This document shows, in pieces, positions 11,995 to 23,689 of a stretch of DNA of 64,000 nt; the first letter of the stretch is position 1; every line of letters starts with the position of its first letter. Origin of the DNA: Carettochelys insculpta (taxonomy: Eukaryota; Chordata; Testudines; Carettochelyidae). The notes beneath the pieces are model-generated. The model saw only the letters and a program-made list of their open reading frames with translations. It had not been told where the DNA came from and did no database searches. The stretch covers positions 124,780,001 to 124,844,000 of the forward strand of contig NC_134137.1 in assembly GCF_033958435.1 (NCBI RefSeq), given 5' to 3'. Position numbers and translations under genes: made by a program.

Positions 11995-12242
11995 CAGGGG
12001 TGGGAAACCTGCAGGTTATGGGTCAGGTCCCAAAACATTGCTTAATTTCATTTGGCCTGTAGCACCCCACTGCCATCTCTCAGGGCTGGAGCCCCTAGCA
12101 CCAGCTCACCCCACCATGGAGGGAGGAGAACAGAAAGCCCTGAGCCTCCGTGGTCCCTCCCAGGAGGGTAAGTGGCCTGCCATTGATTTTTTTCTGGTTA
12201 GTCATTGGCTAGTGACAGAATAAAGGCTCCTCACCTTTGCTG
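11995..12242. mobile_element. Probable hAT-like element
   Basis: The left end CAGGGGTGGGAAACCTGCAG matches the typical start of many amniote hAT elements. The putative right end read in reverse is CAGCAAAGGTGAGGAGCC, a weak inverted match. No clear 8-bp target-site duplication is seen. The interior is a non-coding GC-rich segment. Confidence 0.4.
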
Positions 12243-15200
12243 TAGCTGCAAATAGCTGGGAACAGAGCCCCAAGCCCGGCAAGCCTGGTTTATACTTCCA
12301 GAGACGGGTGGGCAGGATGCAAAGAAGCTTGTTGAAGCATTAGAGACAAAGGTGGAGCATTTGGACTATGCAGTAGAGAAGAGGTAGGGGAAGGACCGAG
12401 ACAGTTTATCTAACTAACTAAAAAGTGGCAACGAATATACCTTTAACTTTTCGTATTAATGTCATTCGTCTATCATTGTCTCTTACTATTTCAATTGTAA
12501 GTTTTCTGGGCAGCAACTTTCTTCCTGTGCGTTTGTGGAGCACCTGTGTGTTTGTGTGCTCCCATGCTTAACCAGATTCCTCACTTCCACGGTAACTAAT
12601 TGTGTGCTTATAACAAAACTTGGTGTGCTGTGATGTTGTGACTGTCTTCCTGGACAAACGGCAATCCTCCTGTGGCCAACATTTATAACAATCACAGTAC
12701 ATGCTTCATTCACTAAGTGTTCTTTCTCTTTTGTTTTTACTGACATCTGCCTAGAAACAAGTATTTTCTCAACCTACTTTCATTGCATTCCTTTTCCCAT
12801 AAGGTGCGGGTCTATCTGTATTTTCACCATTCTCTCCTCTATTTCTCACCTTTTGTTACACCACGTGTTTTGTCCGCAGTGGAGCAGCACAGCAAGCAGA
12901 CACACCTCATGCTTTTTTCTTGCTGGTGCACCAAGATGTCCTTCCAACCTGAATAAAATCCTGAACGTTGGTTCTCAATATGAAAAATAAATTTGAGCAT
13001 AAATCTTTTCTGTGACAAACTGGCAGCTTCAGTTAATATTTTGAAAACAAATGGCGGTAACAGATTAGTGAAGGATTAGATGTTTGAAGAAGAGAGGAGA
13101 GTACAGCTGGCCTGAAAAATATGTATTAATTGCAAGAAAGCCACTTCCAAAAAATAGAATAGAACCTGAAAGTAGCACAACATCATTCTGAAATGTTACA
13201 GCTTAGCCTATTCTATAGAAGTTGTGTTCTCAATTCCCCTTAACATTCAGGAGCAGTTGAATGTCTGATTCCCTTTCATTCTGTCCCAGGCCTGAATACT
13301 TCACACATCTACAGTCTCTACCATTCCAGTAATAATTTCCAAAGTGACATTCTATGGCACCAGAGCCACTTCAGCTTTCAAGGCATGTCATGTTATTCAC
13401 TGGAAAGTGGCCTGCTTCATCACATTTTCTTTTTTATTTTAATCCAAGCCATTCCCATGATGTTCAAAACACATTTAGGCAGTGCAGTTATGGAAAACGT
13501 TGTAGGAAGAAATGCAATATGCGTGTATGGCAGTTTGCAGATGCATTTTTCATTTATAATTAAGAGGGTGTGTGGATTAATGCTGCGTATCAGTGGCCCA
13601 GAGATCAGAATCCCCATCAGCCATAAACTAATGTATTTCATCCTATTATTTAAACAAGACTGGACATTTAAAGAGTTCAAAAAGATCACGGAGCTAGAAG
13701 GATCAGTGGTAAGGCTGCTGCTTCAAACTGCCTGGCTTGAATTAATATTTTTAATCACAATATATGTCTGAGATTCAATCTCTGACCCTCTCGTGCTGGA
13801 TGTGGAATAAACAAGCCATGTCACTGGGCATGGTAGCAAAGAAAAGAATCAGGGAGCCCCCAGCTATCTTCAGTTCAGGGAGATACTATAATACTTCTTA
13901 AAATGTGTCTTGGAAAATAGTAGCATTCAGAGAGGAAAACCAAGTTGGGATTCTGCAGGCCTTATAGAGAATAAGCTCCCTTTGAGCTCAATGCAAGTTT
14001 AGTCTGAATAATGACTATAGTACTATGAGATGTGATTCTCTTTCATGAGTGTCTTTTACCATTTTAACTTTCCAGTTGTGTTTCTGGTAATGTCTTTCTA
14101 GTTTCCTTGTTTTCACTTGGTGTTTCCTCTGCTTATGTTATAGTTCTTCACTCTTGGACTTGTTCTATAGTTTTTATTCTACTTTGTCCTTCTGTGCGGT
14201 CCTGTTTCTACAAAGAATCTGAACTAGAGCCAAGGGAACATTATATATTTCCCTCTCCAAACCTGAGTAAGAGACGGAATGTATAATGTCTGTGAAATTC
14301 TGCTCTTGAACCCACTCCACAGAACTGTTAGCCCCTGTTCAAATCTCTTGTGGCATAATCGGTATTAAATACTCCCTTAACGTGGACGACTTTCACTGGC
14401 ATCAATGGGTCTTTGACACATGAATCAAGCACAGAATATGCAACAGAGGTCTGGAGTGCAAATATAAGCTTCACAGAGCAGATAAGAGGTAAAATTGTAC
14501 CTGCTAAATGAAGCCGAACCAACACGTGGAAATCTTGGGCAGGATTTTAAAATAATATCTGACATTCAGTGCATTCCTAAACCAAAAATTACCCTTCAGC
14601 ATTTGTATCAGTTCTAGGAATAAATCAACACTGCTAAGAGGTTGATTCAACTCCCACCTACAGGAGGCAGCAGTCGCAGACAATCTGAGACTGAAAGTAA
14701 GGAGGAAAGGCTGACAAGTACTATTGGTGTTTCAGAAATTATTTAAAATGAACTACTATTTAATAAATCAAGGGGCAATATTTTCAAATTTACAACAGCA
14801 GCAACTGCTGCAAAGTCTCTCTTCAGTGACTGGGCTTCCTTGGGGATCAGACATGGATGAAATCCTGCTGATGCAACTCAGTGCCCTCTAATGTCAGCAA
14901 AGCTGGGACCCAGAAGACGTTCCACAGAGGGCCAGGGAAGAAAGCATGTGGTAGAAGTGCCATTTCTTCCCTCCCCACTGCCATGTACTAGCCCTGTTCC
15001 ATGCCTCTATCAGCCTTTGAAGAGAGGAGCACACAGCCTGCATTCAGGAGCAGCAAGCGATATGGCCCCGTGGCACCTGGGGTCCAGGAATATTCTGGGC
15101 CCAGGGCCCAGATCCATCAATGGCCAGGGTTGAGTCTCATCTCCAGCCCTGCATGCTGGCCCCAGAGCATCTTCTGGCCCTTCCTGCCACCCTGCGCACC

Positions 15201-16855
15201 TCCCTGACTGCTCTCTACCTGCCCTGGACAGCAGGTGGCCACCTATTGCGGCTCACTTCCCAGCCACTACAGGGGAGGGGTAGTTTTAAGTGGCTGCTGC
15301 ACCTGCAGAGGAAGGAGAGGAGGAGGTACATGGCAGCCCTCTTCCTCCAAGCAGCAACTACAGATTTGACTCTGAATTGACCCCAAGGGGCAGGGCTTAT
15401 CCTGGCTGGCCCTCCTGAGCAGCAGCCTGGGTGAGTTTAATGCCAGCAGGTGGGGAGCTTGGGTGAGCGTCGAGCAGGGGTGAGGGAAAGGAACAGTGGG
15501 AGAAGAGGAGGCCCTAACCCCGGAGCTCACTGCTGTTAACAGTGAGGGGGTGGGGGAGGCCTCCTCTCTGGCCCCTCCACCCCAGCCATGGGGCAGTCAG
15601 CATTCTGTACCCCACACTCCTGATCCCCGACCCAGCCTCATGCCCCACACCTCCTCCTGCAGTCTGACTCCCTGCCCCAGCCCACAGCCTGCACCCAGCA
15701 CCCAGGCTCTGGCTCAGAATCTTTGACAAGTGTGTGTGTGTGCGGGGGAGAAGGGGTGGGACATGGACTTGTTCTGGGCACCACCAAAAATTACACAAAC
15801 CTGCAGTCCCCATCTGCACTGAGCACTCACTGCTCAGGGAACCTTTTGCAGCTCCTTCCACTCAGCGTGGTAGCTCAGATGTAAATTGGAAACATGAGGT
15901 CTCAGCTCTACTTTGCTCCATGCGGAGTTGAGGCATCTCTTCTGGCAATGCTGTTCACCCAGCATGAGACATGTTAGCTGCTTTAATGCGGTGACTCAGC
16001 TTCCTGGGCTGACCAAGATTCAGAGCATCATCAGAATAGGACTTTTTCTTCAACTGCACAATTCTTGGCTCCTCACCACTCTCATTTGTGTTCTCTTCAG
16101 CTTCCTTGTCCACCCTAACTCTATTGTTTCCTCTGACCTGTTCCCTTCACAGCAGCACTACAACCCCAGCCCCTCAGCTTTGCAATATGGAGAAATCTTT
16201 TACGACAGCTTGGAATGAGATTTCCACCCGTCCACTTCCTGCTTTGTCTGTTGTGGACCCTCATGACCCAGGAGGGTGACTGGCAACATGTAATTCCATA
16301 CACACCCACGTTGAACTGTATCATACTAGTCTGCTCATTTTCAGTCTCCAGTAAAGACTGTTTATCATGTATAAAACTAGTATTGTTGACATTGCCTACC
16401 TTATAACATATTAACAATGCACAGATGTTCTGAGGATCTAGATGACATTTCAGAACTAGCCTGGTGTGATGACTGGTTCTCCCCTTGCTATTGAAAATAA
16501 GCTTTCTTGAAAGCTACCAACCCAAGAGAACCTGCCTCTCATTTTTCACTGAAGCAAAGAAGTAGCTGTTAAATAACATATGTGAAAACTATTTAAGCAT
16601 ACAAAGAAAGCAAACATTATAGAGTACGTATATGACTTCTCCAAGATTGCCCAGAGTTCCTAAAAATACAACTCTTTTCAGTTCAGTTTAGGAATAAATT
16701 TTCCTCCTAGGAGAAGAAAGCCTTGGGTCTTTCAAAAGCCAACAGGCCGGTCCTCATCTGTCTATATAAATCAGTGGCACTGTATCAATTTGCTCCAGCT
16801 AAGTGTTTACCCAGGGGCTCTCTATCAAATCAGTGGGGGGGGAGGAGAGAAAGTC
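12243..16855. other. Long non-coding stretch, mostly unassigned
   Basis: No gene was recognised on either strand. At about 12,495-12,560 the words CTGGGCAGCAAC and GTTTGTGGAGCACCTG resemble the tail of a common reptile interspersed repeat. 14,890-15,720 is GC-richer with several open but unrelated frames. A GT-rich run lies at about 15,728-15,745. The rest shows no structure I could support. Confidence 0.5.
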
Positions 16856-17286
16856 AGATTACTGCAAATAAGAGATGCAACTACAGACTTGAAGATGAGG
16901 AGGGAGGATGAGAAATACAGTGCAAAATCTGTTCATACTTTGCCTTGCACATGCATAAGCAACAGCAGAGGAATCAGAAAGCAGAGCTGGAAATGGTGGA
17001 ATCTGAGTAGGAATTTGTCGAGAAAGTTTGAGGTGGGTGTTTGTGGGTGATCTATTTGGTTTTCTTGGTGAAGGAGTTGGAGGTTTTGGACAGAAGCTTA
17101 GAAAGAAAAGCTAGAGCAACTACAGACGCAGCAGTGGAAAGGATCCAAGGAATGGAAAAAACACAAGGGAGGTGGCTGCAATGTGGAAGCCTCAGGAAAT
17201 ACATTATCCTGGTGGGGTACAAGAAAGATGCTTCATTTTGATGAAGGGATGCATGATAGAGCTGGTGAAAGAGAGGAACTGAGGTT

Positions 17287-17535
17287 TTGGAAATGCAGGT
17301 AGAAATTATGATTGAGTTTCCAAAGGAACTTGAGCAGGCAATGAAGGGAAGGAGAGAGGAGGCTGAAGTGAAAGCTCAAGAGATGCAAATGCAAGCAAGG
17401 CCAGAGAATTGTGAGGGTAGACTGCTGGATAAGAAAAATGACCAGTGGAAGCCTGTGGCTAGGAGAGCAAGGCAGAAGACAAGACTGGCCAGTGAAAGAG
17501 GAACAGAGCTAACAGACAGGTTAGTTGAGTTGTAA
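17287..17535 (+). pseudogene. LINE ORF1-like coiled-coil fragment
   Basis: An 82-codon open segment rich in Glu, Lys, Gln and Arg (for example KELEQAMKGRREEAEVKAQE) is predicted to form a coiled coil. Its position upstream of endonuclease-like sequence fits ORF1 of a CR1-like LINE. Flanking frames are interrupted. The sequence just downstream (17,654-17,746) is repeated at 21,275-21,366. Confidence 0.4.
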
Positions 17536-18487
17536 AATGAAGAGGAGAGACAGGCAATGAGTTACAGAAAGGTGAGAAAAAAGAGAAAAGCAGCTAATCC
17601 TATAAGGGGATAAATTAATGGAGAGAGACAGAATTTGGAGACCCAGAAGGACAGAGGATGGCTTGCAGAAGACCTCAAGTGTGAACAGAAGATAAGGTGA
17701 CTCACAACTAGAAAGATTAGAAAGGGGCAGGCTGGAGAAGTGCTACAACACCAGAAAGAGGCGGGTCAACACAACTGGGGATGCCCTACTGAGAAGAACA
17801 GACAGACCTGTCATCAAGGCTGATCTAAACACCAGAAGGGTGGGCTGTCTGCACAGACCTAAGATATGTGAAGTGGACCTGAAAATGAAGAGAATCCTAG
17901 TGGACTAGGAAAAAATCCAGGATATTGCTAGATTCTCACTGGAATTCATTGAAAAAGACTGGCAGGCTAGAGGAGATGCTTAAAGAACGGGAGGCGCCAG
18001 TGATCTTTGGTGGGATCGTACTCATTGCTAAAGGAGAGGAAAGGAGAGACAAGACAATGAGGATAAGCAGCTCCAGTCAGTGATGTTACGAGTAGGGCTT
18101 TGGGGTGTTTGATCACTGGGAGGCTTTCACTGAAAGAGGGCTGCTCCCATGGGATGTATTCGACCTTAGTCAGGAGGATGCAGACTTTTGGGATGAAGAC
18201 TGGCACAACTGATTAAAAGAGTGTTAAACTAGATATCTGGGTGGGAGAGGGAGATGGGTGGGAGACGCTGATGTAGTCTCCACTCCTCATTCTAACACTG
18301 AGGAGGAGGAAAATCGAGGAGGATAGATTACAGCGAAGAAGAAAGCAACAACAAAGGATGGATAGCAAGAGTTAAAATAGCACCACTACCAGTGGCACTG
18401 TCAGGTAGGCAATACTGGAAGTAGAATAACTGTATGTCATCGTGTGGAATCTTGCAAAGCCAAGCAGAAGCTACTAAGATTCTTTAG

Positions 18488-18656
18488 GGTTACCATGATA
18501 TGAAGTGGATCCCCCTGAGAGAGAGTGTCTTGGTATCAGTATTTACCAACTCACGTTGTTACAGTATATATAGTACATTAATACAACGTGAGTTGGTAGA
18601 TACTGATACAGATACACTCCCTCTCAGGGGCATCCTCTTTATCCTGTGGTAACCCC
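18488..18656. mobile_element. Palindromic insertion within the LINE
   Basis: GGTTACCATGATATGAAGTG begins the left arm, and the right arm ends in its imperfect reverse complement (CACAGGATAAAGAGGATGCC read in reverse). The arms meet around ACCAACTCACGTTGT / TACAACGTGAGTTGGT with a short AT-rich loop. Arms are about 70-75 bp with scattered mismatches. This is most likely a fold-back MITE in the LINE between ORF1 and the endonuclease region. No clear target-site duplication was found. Confidence 0.6.
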
Positions 18657-18689
18657 AGCTAAGATGTCTCTGCGTCAGTGCAAGGAGCC

Positions 18690-19330
18690 TAGTAGCAAAA
18701 TGGATGCACTAAACCTACTAGTGCAGGAAGTGAACCCAGATATTATAGGGAGAACAAAAAGGTGCTGAAATGATAGTCATGACTGGAAAACGGGTATTGA
18801 AGGGTACGTACAGTTCAGAAAAAAAGCAGAAATAAAGGTAATTGTGGAGTAGCATTGTATATTAATGGCAAGGTAGACTGTGAAGAAGTTAGAAGTGATG
18901 GTATGGATAAAACAAAATCTGTTTGGGTTAAAATCACCTTGGGGAAGAAAGATAACAAAGGTTCCATTGTGACAGTGCCTGAGGTCTGCTATGGAACCCA
19001 AGGATCATGTTAGGATATGGAGAGACCTCTAATATTTTTAATGAAAAAAACTTGTGTGATGATGGAAGACTTTAATTTCCCTGATAAAGGTTGGAGGACA
19101 AGTGCTATGATAATGGTGGGGCCCAGATATACTTGGATGCAAAAGTGGAAAGAGTTCTTTACCAAATCGTGACCACACCAACAAAAGGGTGATGTCATTT
19201 TCTGTTTAGTGTTGGTGAGCAGCAATAACTTCACAGAGGAATTGCTTGTAGAGGGCAGTCCTGATTTGAGTGATCATTATTTAATTCAGTTTAAATGTAA
19301 GGGTGAACAAAATTACATCTGTGACTGGGA
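18690..19330 (+). pseudogene. Decayed LINE endonuclease region
   Basis: Conceptual reading in changing frames gives LLVQEVNPDII near 18,715 and MEDFNFPDKGW near 19,062, corresponding to the apurinic-endonuclease-like domain of CR1 ORF2 (family motif GDFNFPDI.W). Later DHYLIQF-like sequence (near 19,273) fits the SDH motif region (family SDH...). Several stops and frame changes interrupt it, so it cannot encode an active enzyme. Confidence 0.5.
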
Positions 19331-19452
19331 GCCTTGATTTCAAAAGGTTAAACTTTAAAAAAAATAAGGGAATTATTTGGGGAAGTGGACTGGACTGAAG
19401 AACTCAAGGATCAGAATATGTTGGAGGCTTGGAATTACTTTAAGTTAATAGG

Positions 19453-19722
19453 ATGTGTCTGAAACCTGCATCCAAATATAGGGGAAAATTCATAAGGATG
19501 TGTTGCAGATCAAACTGGAAGAGAAAGCATCTCAAACAGGCTATTAAGAGAAAGCAGAAGGCCTACAGGGAACGGAAGATGAAAGAGCTTTCCTTGCTAT
19601 TCTATCTCTTGGAGGTCAGGAAGTTTAGGGAGAAAGTGAGAACTGCCAGAAGCCAAGTGGCAGAAAAAATTAAAGCCAAAAGATTCTATAGTTATATCAA
19701 CAAGAAGAATAACAGGAAATAA
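19453..19722 (+). pseudogene. LINE ORF2 linker fragment
   Basis: An 89-codon open segment rich in Lys/Arg (RSNWKRKHLKQAIKRKQKAY) lies between endonuclease-like and RT-like sequence. It corresponds to the basic linker upstream of reverse transcriptase in CR1 ORF2. Frames before and after are interrupted. Confidence 0.5.
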
Positions 19723-20355
19723 GTGGGACTGCTAAACACTGAGAATGAGGTGAAGCTTAAAGATAATCTAGACATGTCCCACCACCTCAATGAATATGTA
19801 GACTCAGCTTTTAACCAGTGTAATAAGGAGCTTGAGGATAATTACAAGACCCAACATGGAATTTAAATAACTTGATGGGACCAAATCATGGAGACAATCT
19901 CCATGCAAGAAAGTTAAAGGAACTGGCATATGAAATTGTAAGCCCAACAGCAAGATATTCTTCAGGGGTCAATCTTGGGTTCAGTCTTATTTAAGATTTT
20001 CCTTCATGACCTTGGTACACAAAATGGAAGTCTGCTAGTTAAATTACCAGGTGACACAAAGTTGGGGGGCATTGCCAATTTGTAGGAGGACCAGATTACC
20101 ATACAAGAAGCTATGGATGACCTGGAAAATTGGAGTAATGCTGTGTGCCATTCTGGTCTCACACGTTGAGAAAGATTAATTTAAACTGGAACAGGTGCAG
20201 AGAAGGGCTACTAGGGTGGTCAGAGGAATGAAGAACCTACTTTATAAAAAGAGATTTAAAGAGGTTGGCTTGCTTAAATCTAGCCAAGACAAGGCTAAAA
20301 GGAGATATGATTGCTGTCGGTAAACACACCAGAGAGATAAACACCAGGGTATCTC

Positions 20356-20481
20356 AAAATAGCTACTTTGCAGCTTTGAAAGCTCTCAGCTCCACTAGTC
20401 ATGGGAGAAGGGGAAAAAAATTAAGCACCTGTGAATGACAGAAGTTTTGTCAAATAGGTGTGTGCAAGTGTAGACCCAGTC
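20356..20481. mobile_element. Possible MITE end adjoining the LINE
   Basis: LINE-like sequence stops near AAACACCAGGGTATCTC. The next block (AAAATAGCTACTTTGCAGC ... GTGCAAGTGTAGACCCAGTC) ends with a GTGTAGAC motif seen at the termini of Harbinger-like MITEs in this window. Its other end is not identified. Confidence 0.3.
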
Positions 20482-21274
20482 TAAGTCAGAGAGAATACCT
20501 TGAACCTCCTTACCTTCTACAGTTCTGTACCTGAATTAATCCTCACTGGACAGCAGTTACTTCTAACATTTTTAGAAGGCCTGCAGTAGATTGGTTTAGA
20601 AAAATGCATTTGCAGTCAAATGTCTACATTTGTCTACATAATTAATGTGATGGATTCTACCAGGCAGCTGACTGTATCCACATATGGCTATTTAAGCACC
20701 AAAAGCACCATCAGGAGCAGAGGTGCCTATCACAATAACTTTATATGCAAACATAAATTTCCCTTAAAGGCTTATGTGAGACCTTGCCTGTTCCTCATAA
20801 TATACTGCTGCAGTTGCGATTAGAAAAAGTATTTGGCCTGAGGCCCTCTGATTTAACAATAAGGGAGGTTCTGGTAGAGCTTTTCTCTCTGAAGGCTCCT
20901 TGGTACTGGAACTCATCCTCCCTACAAGTAAAATACAGCTGGCATCTTTCAACCTTCCGGACATGCTGCAAGGCTCATCTCTGATGTCAGATTTACAGGG
21001 AAAGGGTGAGAGGCCTGGAAGTCAAAATGTCTGGGGAAGAAAGTGCATATTTAAGCTCTTTATCGGTAATTATTTCACTATTAGTTACTTTATAATTATT
21101 AAATTATACTCTGCTGGCAGGAAAGCTGCTGAATCTGCATATATATTATTAGTCCAAGTAAATAAGTAAATAAATACAATTGCATGGGGACTACTCACCT
21201 CCCTTTTTAAGGACTGCTCGTTGATATTACATAAGAATGACCACATCTCTGAAGCACTGTTGCTTTGTGTCGCT
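20482..21274. other. Non-coding stretch, nothing recognised
   Basis: No frame with recognisable protein was seen. The interval between the LINE remnant and the ORF1-like repeat at 21,275 may include more decayed LINE sequence, but I could not align it by eye. Confidence 0.45.
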
Positions 21275-21366
21275 GAGGATGGCTTGCAGGAGATTACAAG
21301 TGTGAAGAGAAGACAAGAAGACTTGCAGCCAGAGAGATTAGAAAAGTGAGAGCAGGAGAAGTGCAT
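21275..21366 (+). mobile_element. Fragment of the same LINE ORF1 region
   Basis: GAGGATGGCTTGCAGGAGAT and the following 80 bases closely match 17,654-17,746 (GAGGATGGCTTGCAGAAGAC...), including GTGTGAA.AGAAGA, AGAGATTAGAAA and GGAGAAGTGC. This shows that the 17.7-kb segment belongs to a dispersed repeat and is not unique sequence. Confidence 0.65.
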
Positions 21367-22020
21367 CCAAAGAGTCTTTTTAAATAACGAAGAGTTTGCA
21401 TTTTGAACACGTTCTGGCTGTTTAAACCCGGCCTTTGTGGAAATTCTTGGTAGAGAAGAGTTCTGATCCCAGCCTTGCCCTCTTGCTGTGCTAACCAACC
21501 AATGGCATACTGAATCACAGGCAGGCTTCCTGCAAATTCTGCACACTACTTTATAGCTAATACCCACAGGCTGCATCTACACTACAGCTGTGTTTGGAAA
21601 GAACATCTTTCGAAAGAGAACATCGAAAGATGGTCTTTTGAAACGGAGCGTCCACACATACCAGTGGGGACCGAAGGTTCCGTCCGTTCTTTCAAAAGGC
21701 CCCCAGCACAATTTCGAAAGAAAGCATCCACACATACCAGGGCGCTCTTTTGAAAGAGCAGGGACAGCTCCATGGGCAAGTTCGCTTGGCAGACGAGACC
21801 TTCCTGGGCCACCTCCTGCTGTCCCCTAAAAGGGACCCCTCCCGTACCTCAGCCTGCACACTCTGAGGGCCAGCAACCCTTTCCCCAGGCAATGCAAGAG
21901 CAAGTGAGAGAGAGAGACAGCGAGAGCGAGAGATACAGTGAAGGTGGCATCCTGGGCCCCCATGGACCCCGAGCAGCACCCCCCCGCCCCATCGCAGCTG
22001 TGGCCAGTGTCCTGGCCACC

Positions 22021-23336
22021 ATGCTGCAGCGGTTCTGGGTGGCCACCACAATAGCCACCCTACTGGACGCCATCGTGAGGGCGCGACATCCCCAGCCAGT
22101 CCCCTGGGTAATCCGCCACCTGTGGAGCTTCCCAACAAGCAGCGAATGGTGGGACTGGCTGGTGCTGGAGGACTGGGGAGATGACCAGTGGCTACAGAAC
22201 TTCAGGATGACCAAGGGAACATTCCTGGAGCTGTGCCACTGGCTCGCCCCAGTCCTCCAGCACCGGGACACACACCTGAGGCTGGCGCTCCCCCTGCACA
22301 AAACGGTGGCCATCGCCCTATGGCCTCTGGCCACCTCGGACAGTTACTGATCCATCAGCCACCAGTTTGGGGTGGGCAAAGCCACTGTCGGGACCATCCA
22401 CATTGAGGTAAGCCATGCCCAGTTCACACCTAGACTGTATGCAGGGAGTGGGGAGCAGCCTGGTGATAGGCACCATCAGGAGAAGGGCAGACACCCTGGG
22501 GACAGGGATGGGGATGGGCACAGATGGGCAAGCCGCACCCCACCTCACGCTCACGAGCGTGTCCCCCTATGCCCTGCAGGTCATCCGGGTGATCAACAAG
22601 GTGCTCCTGAGGCAGCTGGTTTGCATCAGGGACCTGGATGATGCCATCCGGGCATTCCAGGAGCTGGGCTTCCTCAACTGCTTTGGGGCTCTGGATGGCA
22701 CCCACATCGCCATCCAGGCCCTGGAACACAGCCATGGGGCTTACATGAATCGCAAGAACTACCACTCAGTGGTCCTGCAGGCCCTGGTCGACGCCAACGG
22801 CCAGTTCTAGGACATCTATGTGGGCTGGTCCGGCTGTGCCCACAATGCAAGGGTCTTCAGGAACTCAGGGCTGGAACGTCATATGGCCGAGGGAACCTTC
22901 ATCCCCCAGTGGGAGCTCCCGATAGGGGACATGATGATGCCGCCCTGCATCATGGCGGACGTGGCCCACCCCCTGCAGGCCTGGCTGATGCGGCCGTACA
23001 CCAGGCACACCCAGCTGAACCAGGACCTTTTTAATGAGTGGCTGAACTGCACCTGGAACACCGTGGAGCGGGCGTTCAGCTGCCTCATGGGGGCGTTTTA
23101 GATGCCTCTGCACCAGGCTGGAGGTGGGCCTCCCCAACATCCCGGCAGTGGTCGGGGCCTGGTGCACCCTCCATAACCCAGTGGAGGCAAAACATGAGCC
23201 CTATATGCAGGGGTTGGCCGCCGAGGCAGGGTGTGAGTATGAACAGCCCCCTGCCGCCCTGTGCCACCAGGCCCAGCAGGACGGGGTGTGTGTAAGGGAG
23301 GCCCTGAGCCAGGCCTTTCAGTGGGGGCCAAGGTAA
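22021..23336 (+). pseudogene. Harbinger transposase, broken
   Basis: The family's DDE transposase cuts and pastes the element, usually together with a Myb-like partner. Two exons are visible: the first ends at ATTGAG|GTAAGC (22,407), the second starts after CCCTGCAG at 22,580, and the 172-bp intron keeps the frame. Motifs in order: TFLELCHWLAPVLQ, HQFGVGKATVGTI, FGALDGTHIAI (first Asp, codon at 22,694), YVGWSGCAHNARVF, and NTVERAFSCLMG (the Glu). Defects: TGA at 22,348-22,350 where the family usually has a residue before SI.HQFGVGK; TAG in NGQF*DIYVGW near 22,808; an apparent one-base gain in a G run near 23,090 before the C-terminal part (VGLPNIPAVVGAW). The position normally HD in 'AHDARVF' is Asn here, so the second catalytic Asp is probably lost. 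The start (ATG 22,021 or an upstream one) is uncertain. Confidence 0.8.
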
Positions 23337-23469
23337 CCCCTCACACCCTGCACCCCCCCCCGCACCATGCACACACATGCCCACCCACCAGCACACATGC
23401 ACAGTGGACACAGGGTAAACCAAAAAATAAACTGTTTACTATATATATGAAAAAACTGTGCCCCTCATT

Positions 23470-23570
23470 ATCTAGGGGGGACTATATAGATGTGGGGGGG
23501 GGTGGTGAACAGGGAGAACTATATACATGTGTGGGGGGGGAAGGTGACTGGGGAGGAGGGGCTTCACCCC
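23470..23570 (+). repeat. G-rich imperfect tandem repeat inside the transposon
   Basis: Two related units of about 50 bp contain ACTATATAGATGTG and ACTATATACATGTG, each followed by a run of eight or more G. This lies between the convergent transposase and Myb-like genes. Several G runs could form quadruplexes on the + strand. Confidence 0.6.
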
Positions 23571-23689
23571 TCCAGGGGGCTCGATGGCCAGGAGCCCCTT
23601 TGCCCAGGCCTGTCACTTCCTCCATGTGTCCAGGGGCCCCACCAGGGCTGGGCCAGGACTGGTGGCACTGGGAGGTAGGGGGCATGGCT

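Larger units (their letters stand above)
16856..20355 (+). mobile_element. Old, decayed CR1-like LINE
   Basis: Successive blocks fit an ancient CR1/L3-type LINE in + orientation. An AG-rich, lysine/glutamate-rich region (about 17,040-18,230) ends ACTGGCACAACTGATTAAAA, as at the ORF1-ORF2 junction of such elements. Endonuclease-like sequence (18,690-19,330) holds EDFNFPD, resembling the GDFNFPD motif. A basic linker frame follows (19,453-19,722), then an RT remnant (19,970-20,330) containing GSILGSVLF and GDTKLG. The RT core is heavily deleted and the catalytic FADD box has decayed. A 169-bp palindrome is inserted at 18,488-18,656. The 5' limit is uncertain. Confidence 0.6.

Noticed and set aside
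21085..21576. 163-codon open frame on the minus strand
   Set aside because: No recognisable domain, and it overlaps LINE ORF1-like sequence on the opposite strand.
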